Source: DATGZX01 sp035296965 (lineage in GTDB: Bacteria > Planctomycetota > Planctomycetia > Gemmatales > Gemmataceae). Taken from it: 64,000 nucleotides of DNA. The notes beneath the pieces were generated by a model. That model worked only from the letters and a program-made list of their open reading frames with translations, did not search any database and was not told the origin of the DNA. The stretch is from assembly GCA_035296965.1 (NCBI GenBank), contig DATGZX010000132.1, positions 1-64,000 of the forward strand, read 5' to 3'. A program made the translations under genes and the position numbers. Every line of letters begins with the position of its first letter. Position 1 is the first letter of the stretch. Below, piece by piece: positions 25,563-34,104 of the stretch.

Positions 25563-26825
25563 TTGTCGGTTCTCGTAGAGCTTAGCCTGAATCTGCTGGG
25601 CTGGGCTATTCTGGCAGCGCTTGCGTTTCCGGCGGCGCTAGTACTTTGGCGGACGCTGCCCAGCCCACGCAGGCTGCTGCGGCATCAGCGCACGCGCGCC
25701 ATTCCCTGGGGAGGCTGGGAAGTTGCCGCCGTGTTTTTCCTCTGCCTCCTGTTTTGGCCTTCATTGGCCAGGTCGCTCCTGGATCCGAGCCAAACGCCCG
25801 CGCAGCGTATGCTCTGGATGAGTGTCATCGCCTTCCCATTCCAGATAGCAACAATCTTTGTGCTGCTTGGGTTGTTATGTAATGCGCGGCCTTACCAATT
25901 TGGCTTCTCCCGAGGAACTATCATCCGCCAGATTCTGCCCGGCTCGCTTTGCTGGTTTCTTCTGACACCTTGTGTCCTCGTGCTCTATGCCGGGGCGTTC
26001 TGGGCCTGTTTGAAGATCAGCGGTCTGCCTCCGGTCCACCCACTGGCCCGCCTGGCCCAGGAAAGCCAGCATTTCTTCGAAAAACTAGCAATCGTTCTTG
26101 CTGCGGCGGTCCTGGCGCCAATCCTCGAGGAACTCCTGTTCCGCGGCGTTTTGCAACCCTGGCTGGCAAAGCGGTCCTGGGGCGGCCATATTGCCATGGG
26201 CTTTGCGCTACTACTTGCCAGCGCCTCGGCCTACACCGAGGTAACTGATAGAGGGGGTAGCCTTGTGATTTCGCTGATGCCCGTGTTCTTCGTCCTGGCA
26301 ATGGTCCCTGCGTACCTTACGACGCAACGGTGGGCGCGCCGGTGGTTTCCTAGTCTAGAGACAGCACGCGCCGTGTTCGGAACCGCGCTGCTCTTTGGCA
26401 TGCTCCATGTTGATGTCTGGCCCACACCTGTTCCCCTCTTCCTCCTCGGCTACGGCCTAGGCTATGCAGCCTATCGCACGCAGGGAGTTGTTGCACCGAT
26501 CGTCATGCATGCACTGTTCAACGCCGTGGCTTTTGTTGCCCTTCTTCTGAGTCAGGGAATGGGGGCCACGGAGCCGGCAAACGGCAAGGATGCGACTTCA
26601 GCCCTGCAACGGCCCCCGTCCGTCTCTACTTCCAATGCTGTCCCTGGTTCCTGGTTGCCGCGGCGCACATATGCCAGCGCGATTCCCGCCCCCATTCGTG
26701 GCGAGACTACCGACGATGTTGCTTGGCCTATCTCCTTGTCGTCGCGGGAGATTTTGGCGCCTGCAGGAACCGCGGAGGGGATTGAAAGTCGAAGACCCAC
26801 CAGCGATCGATTGACGTGCCCGTAG
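25563..26825 (+). CDS. CPBP family intramembrane protease with antisense-encoded tail
   Basis: A 420-residue membrane protein. Hydrophobic segments lie at residues 8-28, 53-70, 85-105, 120-150 and beyond. The CPBP (Abi) glutamate motif EELLFRG is near 192, and later motifs FGMLHVD near 280 and VMHALFNAVAF near 318 provide the expected histidines and asparagine, so protease or prenyl-protease-like activity is plausible. The domain ends near residue 330. The last 91 residues (from about ATEPANGKDATSAL) have no CPBP resemblance and are encoded by the complement of the GcvT gene, so they are probably accidental. The start is TTG at 25563 with a weak ribosome site; no better start is seen. Confidence 0.75.
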   Translation: MSVLVELSLNLLGWAILAALAFPAALVLWRTLPSPRRLLRHQRTRAIPWGGWEVAAVFFLCLLFWPSLARSLLDPSQTPAQRMLWMSVIAFPFQIATIFVLLGLLCNARPYQFGFSRGTIIRQILPGSLCWFLLTPCVLVLYAGAFWACLKISGLPPVHPLARLAQESQHFFEKLAIVLAAAVLAPILEELLFRGVLQPWLAKRSWGGHIAMGFALLLASASAYTEVTDRGGSLVISLMPVFFVLAMVPAYLTTQRWARRWFPSLETARAVFGTALLFGMLHVDVWPTPVPLFLLGYGLGYAAYRTQGVVAPIVMHALFNAVAFVALLLSQGMGATEPANGKDATSALQRPPSVSTSNAVPGSWLPRRTYASAIPAPIRGETTDDVAWPISLSSREILAPAGTAEGIESRRPTSDRLTCP

Positions 26826-27658
26826 GCCCGGATGCGCGCTACCGTTTCCTGTCCTATGTAACAGCCCTTTGTGAAGCTGATCGTTCGTTCCACCCGCGCT
26901 ACCTCCTGGGGCAAGTTCGTTTCATCAATATCCCGGCCATAGACCGGCGTTCCCGCCTCCACGCGCAGCGTTTCGTAGGCCAGACTTCCCGCCCGATTTG
27001 CTCCCGCTGTCGACAGAGCCTGCCACACGGCTTGTGCCTTATCCTGAGGTACGACAACTTCGTAGCCGGGTTGCCCGAGCGACGAGTCCCGGCGTACCTG
27101 AGAAGAAGCCCCAGCAATGTCTGCAAAGTAATGGTGATTCTCGGGAAGTTCAGGCACGAGACCTGCCAGCGTGGATTCCAGGACCGCGCGGGCACCCGGC
27201 CCGGCCAGGTGCACGCGTGCAAATTCCAGCGTGCGCTCGGCCAACTCCACCTGTTCCGAGATGATAAAGCGGTCCAGGTGCCTGACGACCTTTTCTCCCA
27301 TATCCGGGCCAGGATCGAGAAAATAGATCTCGGAGCCACCGGGAACCGTGGTCCGGCTGATGAGGACGTAGGCGACGATCTTGGCCTGGCCCGTGGTCAG
27401 GAAAGCCTCACACCCGTCTCCACTGGCGAGCTTCAGGACATCGTTTGTGCAAAGGTTGTGGAGAAACTTGCCGGCATCCGGCCCGGTAACAGCCACGCGG
27501 GCTCGATTCGAGACGTCGAAAATCGCCACCTCGCGGCAGGAATGTTCGTATTCGGCCAACCAATTGCCGTAGTGAGCGGGAAGAAGCCATCCGCCCTGTT
27601 CGGCGAACGTGGCTCCTGCTGCGGTTGTCGCCTCGTGAAGAGGCGTCTGCTGATGCAT
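26552..27658 (-). CDS. Aminomethyltransferase-like folate-binding protein (GcvT/YgfZ)
   Basis: A 368-residue GcvT-fold protein. The N-terminal part has GGWLLPAHYGNWLAEYEHSC and AIFDVSNRARVAVTGPDAGK. The diagnostic KGCYIGQETVARIRAYGHVN is the YgfZ/GcvT signature (K-G-C-Y-x-G-Q-E). The signature's cysteine favours the YgfZ group, which helps build or repair Fe-S clusters with a folate, over the true glycine-cleavage T-protein. No gcvH or gcvP is present. The 3' end is overlapped for 274 bases by the CPBP gene on the opposite strand. Confidence 0.8.
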   Translation of the reverse strand: MHQQTPLHEATTAAGATFAEQGGWLLPAHYGNWLAEYEHSCREVAIFDVSNRARVAVTGPDAGKFLHNLCTNDVLKLASGDGCEAFLTTGQAKIVAYVLISRTTVPGGSEIYFLDPGPDMGEKVVRHLDRFIISEQVELAERTLEFARVHLAGPGARAVLESTLAGLVPELPENHHYFADIAGASSQVRRDSSLGQPGYEVVVPQDKAQAVWQALSTAGANRAGSLAYETLRVEAGTPVYGRDIDETNLPQEVARVERTISFTKGCYIGQETVARIRAYGHVNRSLVGLRLSIPSAVPAGAKISRDDKEIGQATSSVVSPRMGAGIALAYVRRGNQEPGTALEVETDGGRCRAEVASLPFAGSVAPIP

Positions 27659-27703
27659 GAAGAGCTCCTAGTGCATCCTCAAGTCTTGATCTTGGGTAGT
27701 GTC

Positions 27704-27949
27704 TCAGTTTGAATTCGCGGCCTGTCTTTCTAGCTCCGCAAGGCGGCGCTCGAGGCCTTCAATCCTATCTCGTGCCGCCTTACTTAAAATCCCGGTGCGC
27801 ATGCAAATCATTGCCAGGAAGAGGTAAAGGACGCCCATAGGAATGAACGTTTGCGCTCCCATAGATCCGAACGACAGTCCCAAGACCATGCATGCGGCTG
27901 AAATGATAAAAAGGAGTACGGCAGGTAAGCTAAAGGAAAGCGGATTCAT
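27704..27949 (-). CDS. Small membrane protein with coiled-coil tail
   Basis: An 81-residue protein. Two hydrophobic segments (LPAVLLFIISAACMVLGLSF and FIPMGVLYLFLAMICM) are followed by a cytoplasmic or periplasmic charged helix, DRIEGLERRLAELERQA, likely a short coiled coil. The start at 27949 has GGAG upstream; an extension to 28075 would run into the repeat element. I do not recognise a family. Similar small two-segment proteins are common in planctomycetes. Single gene between the GcvT/YgfZ gene and a repeat. Confidence 0.5.
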   Translation of the reverse strand: MNPLSFSLPAVLLFIISAACMVLGLSFGSMGAQTFIPMGVLYLFLAMICMRTGILSKAARDRIEGLERRLAELERQAANSN

Positions 27950-27991
27950 AGTCAGCTCCGTGGGTTGCCTGATCTTGAGGTAATAAATGTA

Positions 27992-28215
27992 CATTTGTAC
28001 ACATGACATAAGTTTTGCCGAGCTGCCATTCCTCCACGTCTCGATCTGCGACGTAACCAACTTCCAGATAATCACTTGCGGATCTCTAGTTTTTGTCAGA
28101 CAAGTTGTCTGCCTACCCCCCTTTTACATGACATTTCATGACATTGCCATTTCCAGCTTCCTTGAGTTTTTCTCTGGCTTCGCGCTCGGGCAGAGAAACT
28201 AGCCTTGAAGAGGCG
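27992..28215. repeat. Shared intergenic element, copy A
   Basis: This element of about 220 bp begins CATTTGTACACATGACA (27992-28008), then has a unique middle, then GTCAGACAA...GTCTG and CTACCCCCCTTTTACATGACA (28095-28144), and ends with TTTCTCTGGCTTCGCGCTCGG and AGCCTTGAAGAGGCGC. Copy B at 47058-47265 has the same blocks in the same order. CAGACAAGTTGTCTG is a hairpin. It lies just past the 3' end of the LarA-like gene (minus strand). Confidence 0.65.
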
Positions 28216-28228
28216 CCAGCGGGGACTT

Positions 28229-29449
28229 TCATTCCCGCGCCGAATTCAGCGGTTCGAGCATCGTCTTGTGAGCGTCCGGAATGAAAACGCACGTTCCACC
28301 CTGATCGAGCAAGCGCTGCACTTGGTTGGGACGTTCCAGGGGCGTCGTGAAAAGCTCTTCTGCAGTTTCGGCCGGCAATCGACTGAGCAGGTAGATTTTT
28401 GCTCGCTCGGCGGCGCTGACCCATTGAAAGGCCCCAGCCATCTCTGGCGGTGGTTGTTTGCGCAGGACCTTCAGTACCTGATCGGCAGCACTCGATTCGC
28501 GCATGATCTCGGCAGCGGTTCCCAGGGACGGCAGCGCATCGGTCAGGAGCAGGATGCGGCCATCCGGCTTGACCACGCGTTCTGAACAAGCCAGCGCGGC
28601 ACCCAGTTCCGCAAACGTCTGTCGTTGCGGGTCGCCGGTGATGCTGGCGATGACATTGTCGGCTAGTTGATCGACCGTGCCATGCCAGCGCGCGTTCAAT
28701 GCTCGAATACTATCGCCGTCGGTATCCGCCAGGCCGCTCGTTACCTGGCAAAGGTCGTCTCCCTGGTCCTCCACGACGTGAATCATGAAGGGGGCACCCA
28801 ATAGCCAGGCAACTTCGGCTGCCTCGCGCCGCGCCGGCCAGGGCTCATCTCCCGGCACCATCAGCGACAGCAAGCCAACCATTTCGCGCTGTGTTGCCTC
28901 ATCGCTGAGCGCGGGATAGATCGCACCTACGGAACCGGAGTACCCCAGAAGAGGGTCGTAGGAGCGCCGGGCCAGTACCACTAGCTGATCGGCATCCACG
29001 GCCCTACGGTTGAGATAGATTCGCCTCCCGTGGCGGGTGGTTGCTAGGTAACTTAGCTGACGCCGGTCGCTTGGGTCATGGACTTCGACGTGAACCGCTC
29101 GAAAGGGCTCCGGTATTAGATTGCGCCATTCCGGTATGGGTGAGGAAACCGGACACAAAATCGTAATGGACTCGGCGCTCACGCCGGCGGAGGCGATGTG
29201 TTCGAGGACAGAAACCAGCAGCGCGCCGACGCGCGGTAGGCGTTCGTCCAGGACCACGCTCACGTGATCGTCGGGTGTGAGCGCGCGCCGCAGGGCTGGG
29301 AAACCGAGCGGAGTCTCCAATGCATCGCGCACGGCAGAAACGGGATCTGCGATCGGGGCGAGCGCCGGCTTCCGGTGCACGGGCAGCAAGTCTCGATCCG
29401 CGATCGCGACGCTCAGATGCTCACAGCCGTAATCGATATCGACGCGCAT
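28229..29449 (-). CDS. LarA-like (DUF2088) protein lacking canonical catalytic residues
   Basis: A 406-residue protein of the lactate-racemase LarA fold. The N-terminus (MRVDIDYGCEHLSVAIADRD, then PIADPVSAVRDALETPLGFP and TPDDHVSVVLDERLPR) follows LarA closely. The middle has LSYLATTRHGRRIYLNRRAV and LLGYSGSVGAIYPAL. In LarA the corresponding places contain histidines (TGTH-like, PH-like) and the lysine that carries the nickel-pincer cofactor (SGGRK-like); here they read CPVSSP, YDP and SGSVGA. The residues needed for the known racemase chemistry therefore seem absent, so another role is likely. AGGAG precedes the ATG at 29449. No lar maturation genes are nearby. Confidence 0.65.
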   Translation of the reverse strand: MRVDIDYGCEHLSVAIADRDLLPVHRKPALAPIADPVSAVRDALETPLGFPALRRALTPDDHVSVVLDERLPRVGALLVSVLEHIASAGVSAESITILCPVSSPIPEWRNLIPEPFRAVHVEVHDPSDRRQLSYLATTRHGRRIYLNRRAVDADQLVVLARRSYDPLLGYSGSVGAIYPALSDEATQREMVGLLSLMVPGDEPWPARREAAEVAWLLGAPFMIHVVEDQGDDLCQVTSGLADTDGDSIRALNARWHGTVDQLADNVIASITGDPQRQTFAELGAALACSERVVKPDGRILLLTDALPSLGTAAEIMRESSAADQVLKVLRKQPPPEMAGAFQWVSAAERAKIYLLSRLPAETAEELFTTPLERPNQVQRLLDQGGTCVFIPDAHKTMLEPLNSARE

Positions 29450-29703
29450 GACAACTCCTGTGAGGGCATTATATGGCCCGATTCTGCCGTCGCGGAGCGT
29501 GGCTGCGGCAACGAGCGATTTCTCTCCCATGCCCCAGGACGTTCGGATTGTGGAGAATTGGCACTGGCTCTATAATTCCGATGTTGGAGTCGCGACTTCG
29601 CTCGCCACCTCTTGAATTGCCGACTCACCGCCGGAACGTCCTGGAAATCCTCCCGGGGTAACCGGCAGCACAACCCCTGGCCTACAGCGAGGAGAACCGC
29701 GCC

Positions 29704-31218
29704 ATGACAACCATGACCGCAGCCCCGGCCGTGACGGGCCGACACTTCATCAAGGGCGAGTGGCGGACTCCCGGGCAATCATCGATAGAGAGTCACAATC
29801 CCGCACGCTGGAACGAGCTTATCGGCACCTTCCCCGCCGCATCCGCGCAAGAGGTGGGAGAAGCCGTCGCTGCGGCCCGGGGGCAGTTTCCCAACTGGCG
29901 CAGAACAAGTAGGATCCGTCGCGCTGAGCTATTTGACGAACTTGCCCAGTTAGTCAAGCGCGACGTGGACAAGCTGGCGCAGCTCATGGCTCGCGAATGC
30001 GGCAAGGTCGTCAGCGAGTGCAGGGCCGAGGTCATCGAAGGCCTGCACATGATCCAATATGTGTTCGGCACGGGCCGGATGCCGATCGGGGACGTACTGG
30101 CCTCGGAGGTTCCCGAGAAAGACGCTTTCATGCGCCGCAAACCCTGGGGCGTGGTCGGCGTCATCACGCCCTGGAACTTTCCTTTTGCCGTGCCGCTCTG
30201 GATGCTGGGACCAAGCCTGCTCGAAGGGAACACGGTCGTCTTCAAACCCTCGGAAGACACTCCGGCGATTGGACAACGCCTTGTCGAGCTGTTCGAAGAA
30301 GCCGGCTTTCCACCGGGAGCGATCAATCTCGTGCATGGAGAAGCCGAATCCGGCGAAGCCCTCGTGCGCCACCCCGGCGTTAACGTCGTTCTCTTCACTG
30401 GCAGCTACGAAGTTGGGCACCGCATTCAGGAGTTGTCTGCCGAGCATTACGACCGCATCGTTGCCTGCGAGATGGGCAGCAAGAGCGCGGTCATCGTCTG
30501 CGAGGACGCCCGGCTCGACCTCGCCGTAACCTGCGGGATCGTCAGCGCCTTCAAGACAAGTGGCCAGCGCTGCGTGTCAGCCGGGCGGATCCTGGTCGCC
30601 GAGAAGATTTTTGACCGGTTCGCTGAGAAATTCGTGGCCACTGCGAAAAGGCTGTGCATCGGCGATCCGCTCAACAGTGCCAACTTCACCGGCCCGGTCA
30701 TTCACGAAGGGGCGCTAAAGAAAGTCGAGCGCTATAATGACTTGGCCAGGCGCGAAGGCGGCACGATCCTGCTCGAAGGCGGCCGTATCACCGACCCGGG
30801 CCATGCCGGCGGCTGCTATCTGGCGCCCTTCATTTACAGGATGGACTATCGACCCGAGCGGCGCTCGATTCGGGAAGAGGTGTTCGGGCCCCATCTGGCG
30901 TTGATACCTTTCCGCAGCAATGAAGACGCTGTGCGGATCTATAACGATACCGAGTTTGGGTTATCGATGGCGGTGGTCACGGAAGACTTTCGAGCCATGC
31001 GCCTGTTCCGTGAAGAATGCGAATACGGCATGGGTTACGTGAACCTGCCCTGCATCGGGGCCGAGGTCCACCTGCCGTTCGGCGGCGTGAAAAAGAGCGG
31101 CAACGGCCACCCCTCGGCCGCGGGCTTGGTGGAGACGGTCACTCATAAAACAGCATGGACCGTGAACCATGCCCCAGAGGTCAAGATGGCGCAGGGTTTG
31201 ACGACGGAGATCAAGTAG
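29704..31218 (+). CDS. Aldehyde dehydrogenase, ALDH7-like
   Basis: A 504-residue NAD(P)-dependent aldehyde dehydrogenase. Motifs in order: VGVITPWNFPFAVPLWML (cofactor), NTVVFKPSEDTP, FTGSYEVG, the general base in ACEMGSKSAVIV, the catalytic cysteine in TSGQRCVSAGR (about residue 298), EEVFGPHLAL and FGGVKKSGNGHPSAAG. The sequence leans towards ALDH7-type semialdehyde dehydrogenases, which oxidise aminoadipate semialdehyde, but I cannot fix the substrate. A class III aminotransferase gene follows 215 bases downstream in the same direction. That pairing suits a route from an amino acid through its semialdehyde to the acid. Confidence 0.85.
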   Translation: MTTMTAAPAVTGRHFIKGEWRTPGQSSIESHNPARWNELIGTFPAASAQEVGEAVAAARGQFPNWRRTSRIRRAELFDELAQLVKRDVDKLAQLMARECGKVVSECRAEVIEGLHMIQYVFGTGRMPIGDVLASEVPEKDAFMRRKPWGVVGVITPWNFPFAVPLWMLGPSLLEGNTVVFKPSEDTPAIGQRLVELFEEAGFPPGAINLVHGEAESGEALVRHPGVNVVLFTGSYEVGHRIQELSAEHYDRIVACEMGSKSAVIVCEDARLDLAVTCGIVSAFKTSGQRCVSAGRILVAEKIFDRFAEKFVATAKRLCIGDPLNSANFTGPVIHEGALKKVERYNDLARREGGTILLEGGRITDPGHAGGCYLAPFIYRMDYRPERRSIREEVFGPHLALIPFRSNEDAVRIYNDTEFGLSMAVVTEDFRAMRLFREECEYGMGYVNLPCIGAEVHLPFGGVKKSGNGHPSAAGLVETVTHKTAWTVNHAPEVKMAQGLTTEIK

Positions 31219-31269
31219 AGCCAGCCTGCGTTGCCGCGTGCTCCGAAATCATGGAGGCAGGAGTTTCTT

Positions 31270-31410
31270 GAGGCTGTTCCCAAGCCCCTCTCTCCCCAGG
31301 TACTGGGGAGAGGGAAAATAGGACATATAGGTCTCATGAGACCTATATGTCCTATTTTCCCTCTCCCTGTACTCGGGCCAGAGGGCGGACTAGTGGAACA
31401 GGCTCTTTAG
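31270..31410. repeat. Palindromic element with perfect 62-bp core
   Basis: Bases 31306-31336 and 31337-31367 are perfect reverse complements with no spacer: 31 bp on each side of the centre CATG. The inner part reads GGACATATAGGTCTCATG. Outside it, CTCTCCCC and GTACTGGGG-type blocks and GGCTGTTCC/GGAACAGGCT also pair, giving an element of about 140 bp. It lies between the aldehyde dehydrogenase and aminotransferase genes and belongs to the CCCTCTCCCC repeat group seen at 44126-44396. Confidence 0.7.
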
Positions 31411-31433
31411 AATTGGTAAGACGAGGGTCTGTC

Positions 31434-32783
31434 ATGTGGCAATTCGATAACTGTACTGTGCCGCGCTTGAAGACGGAACTACCGGGTCCCAAGGCCCAGG
31501 ATCTGCTGGAGAGGGACCAACGGTTCATGTCGCCCTCCTATTCGCGGGTCTATCCGCTGGTCGTCGAACGGGGCAGCGGCGCCGTGATCGAGGATGTGGA
31601 CGGCAACTTGTTCCTCGACTTCACGGCCGGCATAGCCGTGACGTCGACGGGCCATTGCCACCCCGCCGTGGTCGCCGCCATTCAAGAGCAGGCGAGCAAG
31701 CTGATTCACATGTCGGGCACGGATTTTTACTATAAGCCGCAAATAGACTTAGCGCAACGGTTGGCGGAGTTGGCTCCCGGCGCCTCTCCCAAGCGGGTCT
31801 TCTTTACCAATAGCGGCGCCGAGGCTCTGGAAGCGGCCTTGAAGCTGGCGCGCTGGCACACAGGGCGCGCGCGGGCCATCGCCTTCCTTGGCGCCTTTCA
31901 TGGCCGTACTTATGGGGCGATGTCGCTCTCCGGCTCCAAGCTGGTCCACCGTCGTGGCTTCTCGCCGCTCGTGCCGGATATCCACCATGTGCCCTACCCG
32001 CGTGCGGCAGAGGTGCCCAACGAACCGAATGCGGGCCGGCGTTTCGTGGAGCAGATCGAAGATACCGTCCTCAAGCGTATCGCTCCTCCCGAGGAAGTGG
32101 CGGCGGTATTCGTCGAGCCGATCCAGGGAGAAAGCGGCTATCATGTGCCGCCGGCCGATTTTCTTCCTGCCTTGCGCGATTTTTGCACCCGCCACGGCAT
32201 GCTCCTTGTCACCGACGAAGTGCAGTGTGGTATGGGCCGGACCGGGAAGCTCTTTGCCGCTCAGCACTGGGGCGTGGAGCCGGACATCATCTGCCTTGCA
32301 AAGGGGATTGCCAGCGGGATGCCGCTGGGAGCAATTATTGCCAAAGAGAAAGTAATGGACTGGCCAAGCGGCAGCCATGCCAGCACGTTTGGGGGAAATC
32401 CCGTAAGCTGCCGGGCCGCTCTCGCCACTCTGGATCTCCTGGAAAGTGGCTACACCGCCAATGCAGCAGAGCGTGGCGAACAGCTCAGAAGAGGGCTTTT
32501 GAAGCTGCAACGCCAGCACGCGGAAATCGGAGCTGTGCGTGGTCTCGGACTGATGGTTGCCATGGACCTCGTCCGTCCGCGCGACGGCAAGGGGCTGGAT
32601 CCTACTTTGCGTGATGAAGTGGTTCACAGTGCATTCCGGCGGGGGCTTCTGCTCCTGGGCTGCGGCGAGGCTGCCGTGCGTTTTTGCCCACCCCTTTGCA
32701 TCACGGCAGAGCAAGTCGAGGCGGCGTTGCGCCTTCTTGGCGGCGTCTTGGCCGACCGAATAGTCGAAAAAGTTGCCGTTTGA
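31434..32783 (+). CDS. Class III PLP-dependent aminotransferase (GABA/ornithine/lysine type)
   Basis: A 449-residue aminotransferase. Landmarks are FLDFTAGIAVTSTGHCHPAV, FFTNSGAEALEAALKLAR (PLP phosphate binding), AFLGAFHGRTYGAMSLSGSK, VEPIQGESGYHVPP, LLVTDEVQCGMGRTGKLFA (cofactor Asp) and CLAKGIASGMPLGAII (PLP Lys). This matches the family of 4-aminobutyrate and related omega-aminotransferases. The N-terminal PGPKAQDLLERDQRFMSPSY is typical of that group. With the preceding aldehyde dehydrogenase it could convert an omega-amino acid to the dicarboxylate. The ATG at 31434 has GAGGG upstream. Confidence 0.85.
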   Translation: MWQFDNCTVPRLKTELPGPKAQDLLERDQRFMSPSYSRVYPLVVERGSGAVIEDVDGNLFLDFTAGIAVTSTGHCHPAVVAAIQEQASKLIHMSGTDFYYKPQIDLAQRLAELAPGASPKRVFFTNSGAEALEAALKLARWHTGRARAIAFLGAFHGRTYGAMSLSGSKLVHRRGFSPLVPDIHHVPYPRAAEVPNEPNAGRRFVEQIEDTVLKRIAPPEEVAAVFVEPIQGESGYHVPPADFLPALRDFCTRHGMLLVTDEVQCGMGRTGKLFAAQHWGVEPDIICLAKGIASGMPLGAIIAKEKVMDWPSGSHASTFGGNPVSCRAALATLDLLESGYTANAAERGEQLRRGLLKLQRQHAEIGAVRGLGLMVAMDLVRPRDGKGLDPTLRDEVVHSAFRRGLLLLGCGEAAVRFCPPLCITAEQVEAALRLLGGVLADRIVEKVAV

Positions 32784-32996
32784 GTCCCGTTTCGGAAGAT
32801 TCCCTTCCCCCATGATGATTCCTTGCAGCTGCGAGCGACTTCTCATTACGCTGCACAGCGAATCATGGAATGCCACTTTTGCAGGTTTTGCGAGCTATAG
32901 TTCAAAGTAGCCCAGAGTTTACGCTGAAGTGGGGCTGCTTCACGCCCGCAACGCAGACGCACGCGGATCTCCTAGCGGCAGAAGGGACTAGCGAGC

Positions 32997-33848
32997 ATGG
33001 CCAAAACTGCTCCGGAAGTCGGACCCGCAGCAAATGGGGTCAACGGCGACCATCGTTCTTCGATCAGGCATCTTCTTCGCGAGGAATCGGGCTCCCCGGA
33101 AGGCGCCGCGAGTCCTGCTCCTCGGTCCGAACCTGCAGGTGCCACCGTGCGTTCTCAAGAGCACGAGATTCCTGAGGGGCATGGTGGATCCGACGATGAG
33201 CGGACCGCCGACGACCCGGGAGTAGCCATTGCCGGCGCTGACGAGCTGGAATTGCTCCGAGTCGAGAATGTCGACTTGCGGCTAAAGATTGCCAAGCTAG
33301 AGCAGGTCCTGAAGGATACCGCCGGGACCGCCCAGTACTGGTCGGAGCAATGCAAGGATAACGAAAAGCTGCTCGAGGAGAAATCGGAACTCATTCGGCA
33401 GCAGCATTCGAAGATGCAGCAGCTCCAAACCCGGCCGACTGCCGAGCTGCCGCACGAGGAAGAACTCCTTGCCCTGGGCGAAGAACTGGAGGACGCCCGC
33501 CATCAGTTGCAGGAGGATGAAAAGGCGCTCATGCAGCAAATGCGCGAAATGGAGGTGCAGATGTCGCGCGAGCGTGCCGACCTTGCTCGGCAGCGCAACG
33601 AGCTGCAACGGCTTCACAATGAAATCCGCCACGAAATCGAGATAGCCTCGCGGGAAGCAGACCTCCGCGACCGACTGCAACCCTTCCAGCGCCGCCATCA
33701 GGAATTGCTGCATCGTAAAGGCGCGGAGCCGCCGCGCGAGTCCGCACAGCAGCCATTGCCGCCTGCAGCCCCCCAGGAAGCACCTTTGCCGTCTTCACAA
33801 AAAAGCAGCGGCTTCTTCCGCCGTTTGTTGGGGCAAGGCGGCGAATAG
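32997..33848 (+). CDS. Coiled-coil protein
   Basis: A 283-residue cytoplasmic protein with no signal or membrane segment. Residues 1-75 are low-complexity and acidic. Residues of about 80-235 form a long coiled coil (LELLRVENVDLRLKIAKLEQ, EELEDARHQLQEDEKALMQQ, READLRDRLQPFQRRHQELL). A proline-rich linker and a terminal SGFFRRLLGQGGE patch, a short amphipathic basic helix, complete it. It is probably structural or scaffolding, and I do not recognise the family. The start at 32997 is the only one before the conserved-looking part. Single gene. Confidence 0.6.
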   Translation: MAKTAPEVGPAANGVNGDHRSSIRHLLREESGSPEGAASPAPRSEPAGATVRSQEHEIPEGHGGSDDERTADDPGVAIAGADELELLRVENVDLRLKIAKLEQVLKDTAGTAQYWSEQCKDNEKLLEEKSELIRQQHSKMQQLQTRPTAELPHEEELLALGEELEDARHQLQEDEKALMQQMREMEVQMSRERADLARQRNELQRLHNEIRHEIEIASREADLRDRLQPFQRRHQELLHRKGAEPPRESAQQPLPPAAPQEAPLPSSQKSSGFFRRLLGQGGE

Positions 33849-34104
33849 GGCCGGAGCTTACCAATCAGTGGAAAGCATGAGAGCTAGCGCTCTGTCACGT
33901 CTGCATTGATGAGTTCACAGTTCCGGCTTCGGTCGGGGAAGCCGCCTGAATGGGGAAGAACTATCCTATCGCGGGATGAATGAACGCCCCCTCCTGGGCC
34001 TCTTGTCTTTTCGCCGATTTTTCATTTCATTCCATCATACAACTCCGTAAGATTTTTCTTGGTGTACGGGTTCTGATTCACACGTCTGGAAGGAGTATGT
34101 GGCG

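Noticed and set aside
26552..27658. True glycine-cleavage T-protein (gcvT)
   Set aside because: No gcvH or gcvP is nearby and the KGCYIGQE signature with cysteine fits YgfZ-type proteins better.
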